From Roseovarius sp. Pro17 (GTDB taxonomy: Bacteria > Pseudomonadota > Alphaproteobacteria > Rhodobacterales > Rhodobacteraceae): a stretch of 64,000 nt of DNA. Each line of letters begins with the position of its first letter. Position 1 is the first letter of the stretch. The notes below the pieces were generated by a model that did not search any database, was not told where the DNA came from, and saw only the letters and a list, made by a program, of their open reading frames with translations. The stretch is from positions 310,001-374,000 of the forward strand of contig NZ_CP141179.1 of NCBI RefSeq assembly GCF_035599575.1, read 5' to 3'. Of this stretch, positions 1 to 9,698 are shown piece after piece. The position numbers were made by a program, and so were the translations under genes.

Positions 1-34
1 CCAAGCCGCGGGTTTCGACGATGGGATCACTCAT
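1..34 (-). CDS. Second oligopeptide/dipeptide ABC transporter ATPase, 5' end only
   Basis: Only the first eleven codons are in the window (reading MSDPIVETRGL on the minus strand); the rest lies beyond position 1. The ATG overlaps the TGA stop of the upstream ATPase gene in an ATGA junction, which marks it as the next gene of the same operon. Dpp/Opp-type importers use two different ATPase subunits, so by position this should be the DppF/OppF partner. The identity is inferred from position, because no ATPase motif is visible. Confidence 0.6.
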   Translation of the reverse strand, partial: MSDPIVETRGL

Positions 35-1002
35 AGCGCGGCCTCCGCATCTTCGTGCATCGGATGGAAGCAGGCGACGCCGTGTTCCAGCGGCGGCATG
101 GTCGCGCGGCACTCGTCGCTCGCCCGCTCGCAGCGGGGGTGGTAGGGGCATCCCTCGGGCAGGTTCGTGATCGGCGGCATCGAGCCGGGGATCTGGTAGA
201 GCTTGGCACCCTTGGTCGAATTCTGAGGCAGCGCCTTGAGGAGGCCGACGGCGTAGGGATGTTTGGGCGAGTCGATGATGTCGCGGGTGCGGCCCGTCTC
301 GACGCATTTGCCAGCGTACATGATCATAAGGCGCTCGGTCACTTCGGCAACGACGCCCAGATCGTGGGTGATGAGGATCAACGCGACGTCATTCTCGCGA
401 CAGAGCGTCAGGATCAGCGACATGATTTCAGCTTGGATCGTGACGTCGAGGGCTGTTGTCGGCTCATCCGCGATGATGATTTCGGGGTCTGTCAGCAAGG
501 CGATGGCGATGACGACACGCTGCCGTAGGCCGCCAGAAAGCTCATGCGGGTAGGCCTTCATACGGCTTTCGGCCGAGGGAATGGCAACGAGGTTCAGCTT
601 TTCAACGCTGAGGCGGTGCGCCTCGCGAGTGGAAATGCTGCGATGCGCCTTGAGCGTTTCGATCATTTGGGTGCCGATGCTCAGAACCGGGTTCAGCGTG
701 ACCATCGGATCCTGAAAGATCATCGAGATACGGTTGCCGCGAATGCGTCTGATCTGCCGGTCGGACATATCCAGCAGGTTGTCGCCGTCGAAGGTGACGG
801 AGCCTTTGGTGACGCGACCCGGCTCGGCGATGAGGTTCAGGATGGCAAAGGCCAGCATGGATTTGCCAGCACCGGATTCGCCGACCACGCCGAGGCGTTG
901 GCCTTTTTCCAGCGTCAGATCGACACCGCGCAGGGCCTCGACCTCGCCCTTTTTGCCGCGCGGGAAGGCGACATGCAGATCCTTGACGTCCAGCAATGCC
1001 AT
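31..1002 (-). CDS. Dipeptide/oligopeptide ABC transporter ATP-binding protein (DppD-type)
   Basis: Cytoplasmic ATPase subunit that powers peptide import, 323 residues. Visible motifs are Walker A GESGAGKS at about residues 41-48, the ABC signature SGGLRQR, and Walker B with DEPTTALD. The C-terminus carries GCPYHPRCERASDEC, the Cys-containing tail typical of the Dpp/Opp/nickel ATPase family. An open frame continues upstream to about position 1119, but it overlaps the permease gene. I chose the ATG at 1002 because it begins the conserved domain (MALLDVKDLHVAF) and forms a TGATG junction with the permease stop. It is the fourth gene of a minus-strand operon ordered binding protein, permease, permease, ATPase, ATPase. 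The substrate cannot be told from sequence alone. Confidence 0.93.
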   Translation of the reverse strand: MALLDVKDLHVAFPRGKKGEVEALRGVDLTLEKGQRLGVVGESGAGKSMLAFAILNLIAEPGRVTKGSVTFDGDNLLDMSDRQIRRIRGNRISMIFQDPMVTLNPVLSIGTQMIETLKAHRSISTREAHRLSVEKLNLVAIPSAESRMKAYPHELSGGLRQRVVIAIALLTDPEIIIADEPTTALDVTIQAEIMSLILTLCRENDVALILITHDLGVVAEVTERLMIMYAGKCVETGRTRDIIDSPKHPYAVGLLKALPQNSTKGAKLYQIPGSMPPITNLPEGCPYHPRCERASDECRATMPPLEHGVACFHPMHEDAEAAL

Positions 1003-1910
1003 CAGTCGTCCCCCCGGCGCAGTTTCGGGTTCAGCACATCGCGCAGCCAGTCGCCCAAGAGGTTGAGCGCCAGCACCAGCGCAACCAGCACGAGGGCCGG
1101 GTAGAGCGTAATCCACCACGAGCCGGAAAAGATGAACTCAAAGCCTGAGCGGATCAGCGAGCCAAGCGATGGTTTGTCCGTCGGCATCCCCAGTCCGAGG
1201 AACGACAGGGCCGCCTCGGTCATGATCGCTTCGGCGACCTGGATGGTCGAGATGACCAGAACCGGCGTCAGCGTGTTGGGCAGGATATGACCCCACATCA
1301 CCTTGCGCGCGGGCAGGCCAATGACGCGGGCGGCGTCGACATATTCCTTGTTCTTTTCGCCAAGAACCGAGGATCGGACGGTGCGCGCGAATTTCGGCCA
1401 TTCGGCGACGCCAATGATGATGATCAGCATAAAGATGGCGTAGTCGGCGTAGATATTCGCATCGAATGCGGTCTGAAAGAGGGCCAGCGCGATAATGGCG
1501 ATCATAAGCGTCGATAGCGACATCTGGATATCGGCGAGGCGCATCAGGAAGCTGTCAATCCAGCCGCCTTTGTAGCCCGCCCAAAGGCCCAGCGTTACGC
1601 CAAGAATGCCCTGAACGATTACCGCACCGATGCCGATGATCAGCGAAATGCCGGTGCCGTACATAATCGTGCTGAAAACGCCGCGCCCCTGCGTGTCGGT
1701 TCCCAGCCAAAAGCGTTCGTCGCCGCCCGTCCGCCATGAAGGGGGCAGATCGCTGTCCATGATATTGAGTTGCAGCAAATCATAAGGGTTCTGCGGCGCG
1801 ATCCACGGGGCCAGCGCGGCCATCAGGACCAGGAACAGCAGGACGATACCGGCGCCGATGGCGACAGGGTCCGACAGGAAGCGTTTGAGAAAGCCGCGCC
1901 ATGTAATCAT
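1002..1910 (-). CDS. Dipeptide/oligopeptide ABC transporter permease (DppC-type)
   Basis: Inner-membrane permease subunit of 302 residues. It begins with a short cytoplasmic stretch and a first transmembrane helix (about 17-38), followed by a periplasmic loop that includes an APQNPYD segment common in DppC proteins. The binding-protein-dependent transport domain with further helices follows. A cytoplasmic EAA-type loop (DAARVIGLPARKVMWGHILPN) lies about two-thirds along and contacts the ATPase. The gene overlaps the DppB-type gene by 4 bases upstream and touches the ATPase gene downstream, which implies tight translational coupling. Confidence 0.93.
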   Translation of the reverse strand: MITWRGFLKRFLSDPVAIGAGIVLLFLVLMAALAPWIAPQNPYDLLQLNIMDSDLPPSWRTGGDERFWLGTDTQGRGVFSTIMYGTGISLIIGIGAVIVQGILGVTLGLWAGYKGGWIDSFLMRLADIQMSLSTLMIAIIALALFQTAFDANIYADYAIFMLIIIIGVAEWPKFARTVRSSVLGEKNKEYVDAARVIGLPARKVMWGHILPNTLTPVLVISTIQVAEAIMTEAALSFLGLGMPTDKPSLGSLIRSGFEFIFSGSWWITLYPALVLVALVLALNLLGDWLRDVLNPKLRRGDD

Positions 1911-2893
1911 GCCTTGGCCCCCGGCAGTTTAACCATCGGATTGATCAGCGTGTAGACGAAATCGACGATGGTGTTGACGACCACAAAGATGAGGCCGACG
2001 ACGATGATGTAGGCGATGATGAGCGGGGTATCGACCCGATTAACCGCCTCAAGGAACAGAAACCCCATGCCGGGCCACTGGAACACGGTTTCCGTCAGGA
2101 TCGTGTAGGCGATCAGCGTGCCGATCATCAGGCCGCCCACGGTCACGACCGGCAGTAGCGTGTTACGAAAGGCATGGACATAGCGCACGCGCGGCGTGCG
2201 CAGGCCCTTGGCCTTGGCAAAGCGGACGTAATCGGTGCCCATCGCCTCCATCATTTCGGCGCGGATGAGACGGATAAAGAGGGGCAGCATTATCGAGCTG
2301 AGCGCGATGCAGGGCAGGATCAGATGCGCCAACCCGTCCAGCGTGAGAAATCCGGTGTCCCAGCCCCAAGGCAGCTCGAGTGTATCGCCGCGCCCGAACG
2401 CGGGCAGCCATTGCAACTCAACCCCGAAGAGCCAGACCAGCAGGATCGCGGTCAGAAACACAGGGACGGAGATGCCGATGATCGAGGCCGTCATGAGCGT
2501 CTTGGCCAGCCATCTGTCGTGATTGATGGCGCAATAGATGCCGCCGGGTATGGACAGGCCGAGAAAGATGACCACGGAACCAAGGACCAGTTCAAACGTG
2601 GCTGGAAATTTGTCCATGATGACTTCGAGCGCGGGCCGTTTAAAGAAGTAGGAGGTGCCCAGATCGCCCTGCACGGCGTTGCCGAGAAAGCGGGCGTATT
2701 GGACGAAAAAGGGATCGTTCAGGCCCAGTTCGCCGCGCAGCGTATCGCGATCCGCCTCCGAGACGGATTGACCGACCAGTTCGCGTAGCGGATCGCCAAG
2801 GTTATCCTGTATCGAAAAGCCGATCAGCGAGATGACGAACATCACGATCACAGCCTGAATGGCGCGTCGGATGAGGAATGCGATGATGTGCAT
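1907..2893 (-). CDS. Dipeptide/oligopeptide ABC transporter permease (DppB-type)
   Basis: Inner-membrane permease of 328 residues. The N-terminal helix with FLIRRAIQAVIVMFVISLI, the periplasmic segment with LGLNDPFFVQYARFLGNA and a G(D)LGTSY motif are characteristic of DppB/OppB permeases. The EAA loop reads MEAMGTDYVRFAKAKGL, and several helices follow to the C-terminus. The gene lies 143 bases downstream of the binding-protein gene on the same strand and overlaps the next permease by 4 bases. DppB and DppC form the heterodimeric channel. Confidence 0.93.
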   Translation of the reverse strand: MHIIAFLIRRAIQAVIVMFVISLIGFSIQDNLGDPLRELVGQSVSEADRDTLRGELGLNDPFFVQYARFLGNAVQGDLGTSYFFKRPALEVIMDKFPATFELVLGSVVIFLGLSIPGGIYCAINHDRWLAKTLMTASIIGISVPVFLTAILLVWLFGVELQWLPAFGRGDTLELPWGWDTGFLTLDGLAHLILPCIALSSIMLPLFIRLIRAEMMEAMGTDYVRFAKAKGLRTPRVRYVHAFRNTLLPVVTVGGLMIGTLIAYTILTETVFQWPGMGFLFLEAVNRVDTPLIIAYIIVVGLIFVVVNTIVDFVYTLINPMVKLPGAKA

Positions 2894-3036
2894 GGTTGGC
2901 TATCGTCTCTGGCGGATGCTGGAGGGGCGAGACCCGGAATGGGCGGGCGCCGTCTAGGCCGGGAAGGGGTGCCGCGTCAAGCCGAAGAACCGACTGACGC
3001 GACGGCGGGCCGGATGAACCGACCTGCCTGAGGTTT

Positions 3037-4581
3037 TTATTCCTCGATGACGAGATCGCCCAGGTAGGGGAAGTTCATCACGTTGAGGACCGGTTCGATG
3101 TCGACGCCCTTGCGCGCGGCCCAGGCCAGATCTTGCCAGTGCAGCGGCACGAATGCGGCATCGTCATAGAGGATCTTTTCGATCTTCTGCAGCATTTCCG
3201 CGCGCTTGCCTTCGTCGGTTTCGGTCAGCGAAGCCGTTGTCAGTTCGTCCACTTCGGGGTTCGAGTAGTTGCCCGAGTTATACTGACCCTTGCCGGTATC
3301 GGCGTCGGGCGTCATGGCGAGGAACTCGCTAAAGTTGGCGCTGTCCTCGGTGTCCGAATGCCAGCCGATCATCATGAAGTCGGCCGCGCGCTCGTCGAAC
3401 TTGGGCCAGTATTGCGCCTTGGGCATGGTGGTCAGATCGATCTTGATCTTGATCTGGGCCAGCATCGCCGCAGCCGCTTCGCAGATTTTGTAGTCATTTA
3501 CGTAGCGGTTGTTGGGGCACATCATGGTGGCGCTGAAACCGTCGGCATAACCTGCCTCTTCCATCAGTGCCTGGGCTGCGGCAACGTCAAAGCGCGGCTT
3601 TAAATCGGGGTTATGACCGACATAGCCTTCGGGCGATTGCTGTGCTGCAACTGTGCCGAAGCCCTTCATGATCTTCGACACGATACCTTCGTTGTTGATG
3701 GCATGGACTATGGCCTGGCGCACCTGCTTGTTCGCCAGCGCCTCGTTGCGTTTCTGGTTCATTTGCAGCGTGATGATGCGCGTGCCGGACATGGTCACCA
3801 ACTTGACGTTGTCATCGCCTTCGATCCGCTCCAGATCGGTGGGCGGAACGGGCGCGATGAAGTCGACGTCACCCGACAGCAGGGCGGCGACGCGCGTTGG
3901 CGCCTCCTTGATCGGGGTCAGGATGGCGGTCTGCACGTTGCCGGGGCTGTTTGTGTCCCAGTAGTCGGGGTTGCGCTTGAAAACGACCTTCACGCCCTGC
4001 TCACGTTCGGAGACGGTGAACGGGCCGGTGCCGGAGATGTTCGATGAGGCGAAGCTGTCGCCATGCTTGATGATCTCGGCGCCGCCTTCCTCATAGAACT
4101 TCTTGTCCATGGGGAAAACATAGGTGGCGGTGTTCAGGATCAGCGGGCTGGGGCCATCGGTCTTGACCTCGACAGTGTAGTCGTCGATCGCGGTCGCAGA
4201 GGTCCAGTTGCCGAAGATTCCCTTGAAATCGGCCGAGGTTTTCAGGCGATCAATGGTCCAGACGACGTCTTCGGCCGTCAACTCATTGCCGGAATGGAAC
4301 TTGACGCCTTCGCGCAGCTTAAAGCGCATGGTGGTGTCGTCGACACGCTCCCATTCCGTTGCGAGGCGCGGATCGAAGCCGTGATCGACATTCCAGCGCA
4401 GCAACGGGTCAAAGACCATGTGGCTTTGCTGGATCGTGCCGCTGGACAGTTGCTCGTGCGGGTCCATCGAAACGGGATCGGCGTCATAGGCGAAGTTCAG
4501 TGTCTGTGCCGAAACGAGGCTGCCAGCGCCCAGTAGAAACGCGGTGGCCGTCGCCGTGGCGAGGTGTCTAAGTGTTTTCAT
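3037..4581 (-). CDS. Extracellular solute-binding protein, family 5 (peptide/nickel type)
   Basis: Periplasmic ligand-binding protein of the ABC importer, 514 residues. A Sec signal peptide (MKTLRHLATATATAFLLGAG, cleavage probably just before QTLNFAYD) leads into a family 5 fold. The DPVSMDPHEQ opening and the LREGVKFHSG and RAEMLQKIEKIL segments are typical of DppA/OppA-like proteins. The ATG at 4581 has a GGGAGA ribosome site just upstream. It is first in its operon, so the promoter should lie in the 230-base gap before the divergent Fe3+ permease gene. Family 5 proteins bind peptides, opines, sugars or nickel complexes, so the ligand stays open. Confidence 0.9.
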   Translation of the reverse strand: MKTLRHLATATATAFLLGAGSLVSAQTLNFAYDADPVSMDPHEQLSSGTIQQSHMVFDPLLRWNVDHGFDPRLATEWERVDDTTMRFKLREGVKFHSGNELTAEDVVWTIDRLKTSADFKGIFGNWTSATAIDDYTVEVKTDGPSPLILNTATYVFPMDKKFYEEGGAEIIKHGDSFASSNISGTGPFTVSEREQGVKVVFKRNPDYWDTNSPGNVQTAILTPIKEAPTRVAALLSGDVDFIAPVPPTDLERIEGDDNVKLVTMSGTRIITLQMNQKRNEALANKQVRQAIVHAINNEGIVSKIMKGFGTVAAQQSPEGYVGHNPDLKPRFDVAAAQALMEEAGYADGFSATMMCPNNRYVNDYKICEAAAAMLAQIKIKIDLTTMPKAQYWPKFDERAADFMMIGWHSDTEDSANFSEFLAMTPDADTGKGQYNSGNYSNPEVDELTTASLTETDEGKRAEMLQKIEKILYDDAAFVPLHWQDLAWAARKGVDIEPVLNVMNFPYLGDLVIEE

Positions 4582-4815
4582 GAAAAAATCTCCCTGATCT
4601 TTGTCGGGGCGGGCATCATTGATGACGCTCCACCTTCGCGAATACGGAAAGGTGTCGCGATTCTTGGCTGGTGTAAAGGCTGCCGTTAGCGCCGCCGCTG
4701 GTGGATGCGGACGAAAGCGTGCGCGGAATCAGGCATATGGAATGGTTTTCCGGCGCCGTTACACTGCTCTGCCAGTGCGCCAAGGCGACCTTGACCCTCA
4801 CCGACACCGCCATTA

Positions 4816-6495
4816 TTGATCAAAACGCTCAGGCATAGACGCCTGGTGGGTGGGGGCGCTTTCTTGGCCGAACGGTTGATGTATCGCATGGCATGGGTCG
4901 TGGCCGCGCTGTGTGTGGCGCCTATTCTGGCCGCCACGCTGGCTGCGCTGGGCGGCGATTTGGCGACGTGGCGGGATGTCCTGTGGTCCGTCCTGCCGCG
5001 CTATACCGCGACAACGCTGGCATTGGTCGCCATCGTGGGTAGCGGGGCGGCGGTGATCGGCACGTCGGCGGCGTGGCTGGTGACAGTTTATCGTTTCCCC
5101 GGTGTGCGCTGGCTGGAGATCGCGCTGGCGCTTCCCTTGGCGTTTCCCGCCTACGTGCTGGCCTATGCCTATACGTCGCTGCTGGATCACCCTGGCCCGG
5201 TGCAGACGCTGCTGCGCGACGTTACCGGATGGGGTCCGCGCGACTATTGGTTCCCCGAAATCCGCAGCCTCGGGGGTGCCGCCCTGATGCTGACCATGGT
5301 CCTTTATCCTTATGTCTATCTGCTGGCGCGCGCCTCCTTCCGCCAACAAAGTTCGAACGCCTTTCTGGTGGCGCGCACGCTGGGCCGATCGCCGCTGGCG
5401 GCATTCTGGTCGGTGGCACTGCCCATGGCGCGGCCCGCCATTGTGGGCGGCACGCTGCTGGCCATCATGGAGACGATCGCGGATTTCGGTACGGTCGCGT
5501 TCTTCAACGTCCAGACCTTTGCCACCGGGATATACCAAGCGTGGTTCGGCCTCGGTGATCGCGCGGCAGCGGCGCAGTTATCGCTATGCCTGCTCACCTT
5601 TGCGCTATTGCTGGCGGGGCTAGAGCGGGCGCAACGAGGGGGCGCACGTCGTGCATCGCGTGGCGGCGCACGCTTTGAGGTGCTGACCCAGCCCCGTCTG
5701 ACGGGCTGGCGCGGCTGGGGCGCGACTGCGATTTGCCTGACCCCGGTGCTGATGGGCTTTCTTATTCCTGTGATCATGCTGGGCATGATGGCTTGGGGAT
5801 CGGGGCAGAGCCTGCTCGCGCCGCGCTACGTGAATTTAATGAGCAATTCGGTTTCGCTGGCGGCAATCGCGTCGGTGCTGACGGTGATCGGCGCGATCCT
5901 GATCGGTTTTCGCGCCCGCACGCATCCGGGACGCACATCGCGCGGATTGGTGATCGGCGCGGGCCTTGGCTATGCGGTGCCGGGCGGCGTGATCGCCGTG
6001 GGGCTGATGGTGCCGCTCGCGGGTCTGGATAACGTCATCGACCGATTCATGGAAGGCAATTTCGGCATCGATACGGGGCTGCTCATCACCGGATCAATCT
6101 GGCTGATGGTGCTGGCCTACATGGCGCGGTTCATGGCCGCCGCACTTAATGCCTACGACAGTGGCATGGCGACCGTGCCGAGCCATTTCGACGCCATTGC
6201 GCGCAGTCTAGGCCAAGGACCGGTCAAGCTGCTGTGGCGGGTCCATCTGCCGGTTGCGCGCACATCGGTGCTGACAGCGCTGCTGATTGTCTTTGTCGAC
6301 GTGATGAAGGAATTGCCCGCGACACTGATTCTGCATCCCTTCAATTTCGACACGCTGGCGGTTCAGGCCTATAGACTGGCGGCGGATGAGCGGCTGCGCG
6401 AGGCGGCGGTGCCGTCGCTAGCGCTGGTGGCGTTCGGCCTGATCCCCGTGCTGCTGCTATGCCGCACCATCGGACGCGAAAGCACGGCGTCGTGA
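4816..6495 (+). CDS. Fe3+-type ABC transporter permease, two fused permease domains
   Basis: Inner-membrane permease of up to 559 residues with two tandem MetI-like domains, as in FbpB/SfuB ferric-iron permeases. Each half has its own EAA loop: ARTLGRSPLAAFWSVALP in the first and ARSLGQGPVKLLWRVHLP in the second. About twelve membrane segments are expected. The frame is open from a TTG at 4816, but no good ribosome site precedes it. ATG codons at 4879 and 4888 are realistic alternative starts, just before the first helix. No binding protein or ATPase for this permease is adjacent, which is unusual for this family. It is transcribed divergently from the peptide transporter operon. Confidence 0.85.
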   Translation: MIKTLRHRRLVGGGAFLAERLMYRMAWVVAALCVAPILAATLAALGGDLATWRDVLWSVLPRYTATTLALVAIVGSGAAVIGTSAAWLVTVYRFPGVRWLEIALALPLAFPAYVLAYAYTSLLDHPGPVQTLLRDVTGWGPRDYWFPEIRSLGGAALMLTMVLYPYVYLLARASFRQQSSNAFLVARTLGRSPLAAFWSVALPMARPAIVGGTLLAIMETIADFGTVAFFNVQTFATGIYQAWFGLGDRAAAAQLSLCLLTFALLLAGLERAQRGGARRASRGGARFEVLTQPRLTGWRGWGATAICLTPVLMGFLIPVIMLGMMAWGSGQSLLAPRYVNLMSNSVSLAAIASVLTVIGAILIGFRARTHPGRTSRGLVIGAGLGYAVPGGVIAVGLMVPLAGLDNVIDRFMEGNFGIDTGLLITGSIWLMVLAYMARFMAAALNAYDSGMATVPSHFDAIARSLGQGPVKLLWRVHLPVARTSVLTALLIVFVDVMKELPATLILHPFNFDTLAVQAYRLAADERLREAAVPSLALVAFGLIPVLLLCRTIGRESTAS

Positions 6496-6607
6496 GCACT
6501 GCCACAAATTCCCGCCGCGCCCTTGCGGCCCCTTGGGCGCGATACTAAGACTCCCTTAGGACTTGATCGGCTAAGGATCAGGCGCACTTCAGCAGGCAAG
6601 GCGGAAT

Positions 6608-7249
6608 ATGACAGACCCAATGGACACCTACATGAACACCCTCGTGCCTATGGTGGTCGAACAGACCAGCCGCGGCGAGCGGGCTTACGACATTTTCTCG
6701 CGCCTTCTGAAAGAGCGGATCATCTTTCTTAGTGGGCCTGTCCATGACGGCATGTCCAGCCTGATCGTCGCGCAATTGCTGCACCTTGAGGCGGAAAACC
6801 CGTCCAAGGAAATCAGCATGTATATCAACAGCCCCGGCGGGGTCGTCACCAGCGGTCTGTCGATCTACGACACGATGCAGTATATCCGGCCCAAGGTATC
6901 GACGCTGGTAATCGGCCAAGCGGCCTCGATGGGCTCGCTGCTGTTGACTGCCGGCGCGCCGGGCATGCGGTTCTCGCTGCCCAATAGCCGGATCATGGTT
7001 CACCAGCCTTCGGGTGGGTATCAGGGTCAGGCGACCGATATCATGATTCACGCCGAAGAGACGCTGAAGTTGAAAAAGCGCCTTAATGAAATCTACGTGA
7101 AACACACCGGCCAGACCCTGAAAAAGGTCGAGGAAGCGCTGGAGCGCGACAACTTCATGTCGCCCGAAGATGCCAAGAAATGGGGCCTCATCGACGAGAT
7201 TGTCGAGAACCGGACCAAGCCCGAAGAAGACGAAAAGCCCAGCTCGTAA
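6608..7249 (+). CDS. clpP: ATP-dependent Clp protease proteolytic subunit ClpP
   Basis: Serine protease of 213 residues that forms the double heptameric chamber of ClpXP and ClpAP. The catalytic triad is visible: Ser107 in GQAASMGS, His132 in IMVHQPSGG and Asp181 in [11 protein letters not shown]. The substrate-binding INSPGG stretch lies at 74-79. An AAGGCGG ribosome site precedes the ATG at 6608. A small palindrome (CTAAG-N5-CTTAG, 6545-6559) lies upstream in the probable promoter region. clpX follows after about 130 bases, which is the standard pairing of protease and unfoldase. Confidence 0.98.
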   Translation: MTDPMDTYMNTLVPMVVEQTSRGERAYDIFSRLLKERIIFLSGPVHDGMSSLIVAQLLHLEAENPSKEISMYINSPGGVVTSGLSIYDTMQYIRPKVSTLVIGQAASMGSLLLTAGAPGMRFSLPNSRIMVHQPSGGYQGQATDIMIHAEETLKLKKRLNEIYVKHTGQTLKKVEEALERDNFMSPEDAKKWGLIDEIVENRTKPEEDEKPSS

Positions 7250-7329
7250 AGGGTGGAGGCGTCAGGCATTGGGCGGGGCATTTTGCGATTGTCGCCGCCC
7301 GGTGCCTGCCATAAGCTAAAGAGAACGGC

Positions 7330-7351
7330 GGCCCGGCACCCGCGCCGGGCC
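7330..7351 (+). other. Hairpin in the clpP-clpX intergenic leader
   Basis: A perfect 8-bp inverted repeat (GGCCCGGC and GCCGGGCC with a 6-base loop) lies 32 bases before the clpX start. No run of T residues follows it, so it is not a standard intrinsic terminator. It could shape clpP-clpX processing or translation, but no function is shown by the sequence. Confidence 0.4.
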
Positions 7352-7383
7352 CCGATTGCAACGCACCGCCCGAAAGGTAGATC

Positions 7384-8652
7384 ATGTCGAGTAATTCTGG
7401 CAGCGACAGCAAGAACACCCTCTATTGCAGCTTCTGCGGCAAGAGCCAGCATGAGGTGCGCAAGCTTATTGCGGGTCCGACCGTGTTCATCTGCGACGAA
7501 TGCGTCGAGCTGTGCATGGACATCATCCGCGAGGAAACGCGCACAGCCGGGCTGAAATCGTCCGAAGGCGTTCCCGCCCCGCGCGAGATTTGTGATGTGC
7601 TGGACGACTATGTCATCGGTCAGGCTACCGCCAAGAAGGTGCTGTCGGTTGCGGTTCACAACCATTACAAACGCCTGAACAATTCTGGCAAGTCGGGCGA
7701 TATCGAACTGCAGAAGTCCAACATCATGCTGATCGGCCCGACCGGCTGCGGCAAGACGTTGTTGGCGCAGACGCTGGCGCGAATCTTGGATGTGCCGTTC
7801 ACGATGGCCGACGCGACCACGCTGACCGAGGCGGGTTATGTCGGCGAAGATGTCGAGAATATCATCCTCAAGCTGCTCCAATCGTCCGAATATAACGTCG
7901 AGCGCGCTCAGCGCGGCATCGTTTATATCGACGAGGTCGACAAGATCACGCGTAAGTCCGAAAACCCGTCGATTACCCGTGACGTTTCGGGCGAGGGCGT
8001 GCAGCAGGCACTGCTGAAACTGATGGAAGGCACGGTCGCGGCCGTACCGCCGCAGGGCGGGCGCAAGCATCCGCAGCAGGAATTCCTGCAGGTGGACACG
8101 ACCAATATCCTCTTTATCGTCGGTGGGGCATTCGCCGGTCTGGATAAGATCATTGCCGCGCGCGGCAAGGGTAGTGCGATGGGTTTCGGCGCCGACGTGC
8201 GCGATAAGGACGATCGCGGCATCGGCGAAGTGTTCAAGGATCTTGAGCCTGAGGATCTGCTGAAATTCGGCCTTATCCCCGAGTTCGTGGGCCGTCTGCC
8301 TGTCATCGCGACGCTTGAGGATCTGGACGAGGACGCGCTGATCACCATCCTGACCCAGCCCAAGAACGCGCTGGTCAAGCAGTATCAGCGCCTCTTTGAG
8401 TTGGAGAATGCGAAGCTGACCTTTACCGAGGACGCACTGACAGCCATCGCCAAACGTGCGATCCAGCGCAAAACCGGCGCGCGCGGCCTGCGCTCGATCC
8501 TGGAGGATATTCTGCTGGATACGATGTTCGAGCTGCCCAGTATGGAAAACGTCGAAGAGGTCGTGGTCAACGAAGAGGCCGCAACGTCCGCCGCGGCGCC
8601 GCTGATGATCTACGCCGAAAGCGCCAAGAAGGAAGGCGCCTCGGCAGGGTGA
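7384..8652 (+). CDS. clpX: ATP-dependent Clp protease ATP-binding subunit ClpX
   Basis: AAA+ unfoldase of 422 residues that recognises tagged proteins and feeds them to ClpP. The N-terminal zinc-binding domain has four cysteines (Cys15, Cys18, Cys37, Cys40). The AAA+ module follows with Walker A GPTGCGKT at about 118-125 and Walker B VYIDEVDK. It also has the IGF-type loop region and the C-terminal small domain with [17 protein letters not shown]. Length and order match ClpX closely. The clpP gene lies directly upstream on the same strand. Confidence 0.98.
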   Translation: MSSNSGSDSKNTLYCSFCGKSQHEVRKLIAGPTVFICDECVELCMDIIREETRTAGLKSSEGVPAPREICDVLDDYVIGQATAKKVLSVAVHNHYKRLNNSGKSGDIELQKSNIMLIGPTGCGKTLLAQTLARILDVPFTMADATTLTEAGYVGEDVENIILKLLQSSEYNVERAQRGIVYIDEVDKITRKSENPSITRDVSGEGVQQALLKLMEGTVAAVPPQGGRKHPQQEFLQVDTTNILFIVGGAFAGLDKIIAARGKGSAMGFGADVRDKDDRGIGEVFKDLEPEDLLKFGLIPEFVGRLPVIATLEDLDEDALITILTQPKNALVKQYQRLFELENAKLTFTEDALTAIAKRAIQRKTGARGLRSILEDILLDTMFELPSMENVEEVVVNEEAATSAAAPLMIYAESAKKEGASAG

Positions 8653-8831
8653 TCCCAGCGAGACCTGAGTAATTTGAGGGGCGGGCCAGTTGGTTCGCTC
8701 TTTTTCGTTTTGGCTCAGCGCGTTTGCGCGGCCTTCATTTTGCGCTGCATCAAGCCGCTCAATCCAGCCATCCTACTGGACCTTTGCCAACCGATACGCC
8801 ATATCTGGGACAACGATTGCCGGAGGACGAC

Positions 8832-9215
8832 ATGGGTATTCTCAATTCGCTGCTGCGCTCCGTGACATGGTGGCACGGGCAAACCCTCAACACGCAGTTT
8901 TATACTTGGCGCAAGGGCGTGAAGGTGGGCGAGGATGCGCAAGGCAACATCTTTTACCGCTCCAAGGACGGCGCGCGTCGATGGGTCATCTACAATGGCG
9001 AGGCCGAGGCAAGCCGGGTTAGTCCGGAATGGCACGGCTGGCTGCATCATACCTATCAGGAGGCGCCGACAGACGCGCCGCTGCCCCGCCAGACATGGGA
9101 AAAGCCGCATCTGGAAAACGTGACCGGAACGGCGCTGGCCTATGCGCCGGCCGGATCCATCCGCCGCCGTGACCCCAAACCGCGCAGCGATTACGAGGCG
9201 TGGAGCCCCGAATAA
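8832..9215 (+). CDS. NADH:ubiquinone oxidoreductase accessory subunit, NDUFA12 (B17.2) family
   Basis: A 127-residue member of the NDUFA12/B17.2 family, accessory to respiratory complex I at the inner membrane and typical of alphaproteobacteria and mitochondria. Family hallmarks seen are [14 protein letters not shown], the [12 protein letters not shown] region, PEWHGWLHH, and [16 protein letters not shown] near the end. The start at 8832 follows a GGAGGA ribosome site; longer in-frame readings upstream have no homology. It is followed closely by the mlaD-like gene, a gene order common in Rhodobacteraceae. Confidence 0.9.
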   Translation: MGILNSLLRSVTWWHGQTLNTQFYTWRKGVKVGEDAQGNIFYRSKDGARRWVIYNGEAEASRVSPEWHGWLHHTYQEAPTDAPLPRQTWEKPHLENVTGTALAYAPAGSIRRRDPKPRSDYEAWSPE

Positions 9216-9239
9216 GGCGCCCAAAGGCAGAGAGCGGAC

Positions 9240-9698
9240 ATGGCTGAAAACAAAAGCGAAATCATTGCTGGCGGCATCGTTTTGGCGGTCGCGCTGGGCT
9301 TTGTCGTCTATGCTGGCAAGCTGACCGGAGCATCAGCAGGCACCAGCAGTTACGAGCTGGCCGCGAGTTTCCGGTCGGCTGACGGGATTACGGTCGGCAC
9401 GGATGTGCGCCTCGCGGGTGTCAAGGTGGGCCGCGTGACGTCGATGGCGCTGGACCCCAAAACGTATCGCGCGGGCACCACTATCAGCGTGGCCGAGGGC
9501 ATTGAGGTGCCCGACGACAGCGCGCTGGCGATATCGTCCGAGGGCCTACTAGGCGGGAATTATGTCGAAATCCTGCCTGGCGGCTCGCTGATGTATTTCG
9601 CGCCCGGCGATCAGATCGAATTCACCCAAGGCTCTGTCAGTCTCGTGTCACTGCTGATGAAATTTGTCGGCGGCGATGACAAAGCGCCTGCCGAATGA
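9240..9698 (+). CDS. mlaD: Outer membrane lipid asymmetry protein MlaD (MCE domain)
   Basis: A 152-residue inner-membrane-anchored MCE protein, the periplasmic part of the Mla phospholipid transporter that maintains outer-membrane asymmetry. It has one N-terminal transmembrane helix (about 9-24) and then a single MCE domain beginning YELAASFRSADGITVGTDVR. The LAGVKVGRVTSM and LLGGNYVEILPGG stretches are typical of MlaD. The other Mla subunits are not next to it, which is common in this group. The stop overlaps the start of the DUF2155 gene by 4 bases. Confidence 0.9.
   Translation: MAENKSEIIAGGIVLAVALGFVVYAGKLTGASAGTSSYELAASFRSADGITVGTDVRLAGVKVGRVTSMALDPKTYRAGTTISVAEGIEVPDDSALAISSEGLLGGNYVEILPGGSLMYFAPGDQIEFTQGSVSLVSLLMKFVGGDDKAPAE

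Noticed and set aside
7330..7351. clpP-clpX intergenic hairpin as a terminator
   Set aside because: No T-run follows the stem and clpX continues downstream on the same strand; listed only as a hairpin of unknown role.
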